From NCBI GenBank assembly GCA_963753055.1, contig CAVWAP010000004.1:310001-374000 (forward strand): DNA of 64,000 bases, given 5' to 3'. The notes beneath the pieces are model-generated. The model made no database searches. It was not told the origin of the DNA and saw nothing but the letters and a program-made list of their open reading frames with translations. The first letter of the stretch is position 1. Each line of letters opens with the position of its first letter. Below, piece by piece: positions 62,858 through 64,000 of the stretch. This DNA is from JAUWGC01 sp963753055. Lineage in GTDB: Bacteria; Bacteroidota; Bacteroidia; Bacteroidales; B18-G4. Made by a program: the position numbers and the translations under genes.

Positions 62858-63517
62858 ATGAGTTCGGAAATGAAAGAAAAGGAACCATTATTCTCTCCGA
62901 AGAATCGGAAATTATTAACCATGCCTCTGGGGCGTGATAACCCCATCACCATACAGGTACTGGGTATCTGTTCAGCCCTTGCTGTAACAGCCAAGCTGGA
63001 GCCATCAGTGGTTATGACCCTGTCTGTGATTTTTGTGCTTGGTGTAGGTAATGTGCTGATCTCCCTGTTGCGTAAGACTATCGCTCCAAGGATCAGGATC
63101 ATTGTCCAGCTTACCGTGATTGCTACATTGGTGATCCTGGTCGACCAGTTCCTGAAAGCCTTCGCATATGATGTCAGCAAACAGCTTTCAGTCTTTGTTG
63201 GCCTGATCATCACCAATTGTATCATCATGGGCCGGTTTGAAGCATTCGGCATGGCCAACAAGCCATGGCCTTCATTCCTGGATGGCATTGGCAATGCCCT
63301 GGGCTATGGATGGATCCTGATTGTGGTGGGATTCCTGAGGGAATTACTAGGATCAGGCAGTGTCTGGGGATACCCGATCATGGAGAAAATTGGTTTTTAT
63401 GAGTGGGGATATGAGAATAACGGTATGATGATCCTGCCTCCAATGGCTTTGATCACCGTAGGCGTCATCATCTGGGTTCAACGCTCTAAAGTCCGTGACC
63501 TTATCGAAGAGAATTAG
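62858..63517 (+). CDS. nqrD: Na+-translocating NADH:quinone reductase subunit D
   Basis: The 219-residue integral membrane subunit has six helices. Signatures are NPITIQVLGICSALAVT near the N-terminus, TNCIIMGRFEAFGMANKPW in the middle, and NNGMMILPPMALITVGVIIW near the C-terminus. It is homologous to RnfE/NqrE-type subunits and binds the intramembrane Fe-S centre together with NqrE. It starts 3 bases after nqrC. Confidence 0.96.
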   Translation: MSSEMKEKEPLFSPKNRKLLTMPLGRDNPITIQVLGICSALAVTAKLEPSVVMTLSVIFVLGVGNVLISLLRKTIAPRIRIIVQLTVIATLVILVDQFLKAFAYDVSKQLSVFVGLIITNCIIMGRFEAFGMANKPWPSFLDGIGNALGYGWILIVVGFLRELLGSGSVWGYPIMEKIGFYEWGYENNGMMILPPMALITVGVIIWVQRSKVRDLIEEN

Positions 63518-63543
63518 TGTAAAATCATTTAAGTCAATAGACA

Positions 63544-64000
63544 ATGCAAGAAATTACCAGTATATTCATCAAATCCATCTTTATAGACAACATGGTCTTT
63601 GCCTACTTCCTCGGCATGTGTTCATACCTTGCCGTGTCGAAGACAGTAAAGACATCTGTTGGCCTGGGAATCGCTGTAATTTTTGTTCTGGGAATTACTG
63701 TCCCGGTGAATTATATGATCAACGAATACTTGCTCGGACCAGGAGCCCTATCCTGGCTGGGATCAACTTTTGTTGATGTAAACCTCAGCTTCCTGACTTT
63801 CATCGTATTTATTGCAGTGATTGCATCAATGGTTCAGCTTGTCGAGATGGTGATTGAAAAGTTTTCACCTGCATTATATAATTCCCTTGGTATCTTCCTT
63901 CCGCTGATTGCGGTGAACTGTGCAATCCTTGGAGGATCCCTGTTTATGCAGGAACGTGAATACCAATCGCTTGCCGAAGCCACTTCATTTGGCCTTGGCT
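63544..64000 (+). CDS. nqrE: Na+-translocating NADH:quinone reductase subunit E (3' end outside window)
   Basis: The frame starts at ATG 63,544 and stays open to the window edge (152 codons). It begins MQEITSIFIKSIFIDNMVFA and continues FLGMCSYLAVSKTVKTSVGL, the highly conserved NqrE N-terminus with the Cys that binds the intramembrane Fe-S cluster. Later VNCAILGGSLFMQER holds the second Cys. It is the fifth gene of the nqr operon, 26 bases after nqrD; nqrF is expected beyond the edge. Confidence 0.96.
   Translation, partial: MQEITSIFIKSIFIDNMVFAYFLGMCSYLAVSKTVKTSVGLGIAVIFVLGITVPVNYMINEYLLGPGALSWLGSTFVDVNLSFLTFIVFIAVIASMVQLVEMVIEKFSPALYNSLGIFLPLIAVNCAILGGSLFMQEREYQSLAEATSFGLG

Overview
The window looks like a chromosomal segment of a Bacteroidetes bacterium, probably order Bacteroidales. 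The reasons are the type IX secretion system (T9SS) genes porU, porV and a Plug-type gene, several proteins with type A or type B T9SS C-terminal sorting domains (CTDs), a lipoprotein TamL, an Na+-translocating NADH:quinone reductase operon, and many TAnnTTTG -7 promoter boxes. All assignments come from reading the sequence; no searches were run.

Left chromosomal part (1-17.8 kb): porU (5' end outside the window), porV and ispF on the + strand face a minus-strand group made of tamL, a RecD-like helicase and an unknown exported protein. Next come a TylF-type methyltransferase, a candidate small RNA, two T9SS cargo proteins, a five-copy 46-bp tandem repeat, a membrane-anchored LuxR-type regulator divergent from a membrane protein with a palindrome between them, and a frameshifted C10 (streptopain) protease gene.

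Genomic island (17,788-37,166): a 45-bp direct repeat of the 3' half of tRNA-Val(TAC) brackets about 19.3 kb. A tyrosine integrase lies next to the left repeat. An excisionase-like gene, an unknown gene, a terminator and the intact tRNA-Val lie at the right. The cargo is mostly large cell-surface proteins with T9SS CTDs (1725, 504, 306 and 363 residues, plus one truncated gene), a RadC-like protein, a DnaJ-like plasmid-type protein and an IS21-family insertion. The IS has cut the 5' end off one cargo gene. No relaxase or conjugation gene was seen. The cargo reads as more AT-rich than the flanks.

Right chromosomal part (37.2-64 kb): a small conserved-looking protein, an M19 dipeptidase, a 1391-residue AsmA-like protein with an acyltransferase, an M16 protease, dnaX, then a compact + strand cluster (48.7-56.8 kb). 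The cluster holds two paralogous deacetylase-like proteins, an alpha/alpha-toroid protein, a stand-alone adenylation enzyme, an acyl carrier protein, a GNAT acyltransferase, an AAC(3)-like acyltransferase and a FemAB-like transferase. I read it as an undescribed pathway that loads an acyl or aminoacyl group on a carrier and places it on an amine, perhaps of a glycan. An ABC permease, the T9SS Plug-like gene and nqrABCDE (nqrE cut by the window edge) follow.

Across the chromosomal parts, but not seen in the island, short degenerate tandem repeats with a period of exactly 7 bp sit at gene ends and intergenic gaps. Each locus has a different heptamer, several form inverted pairs, and one lies in frame inside a T9SS sorting domain.
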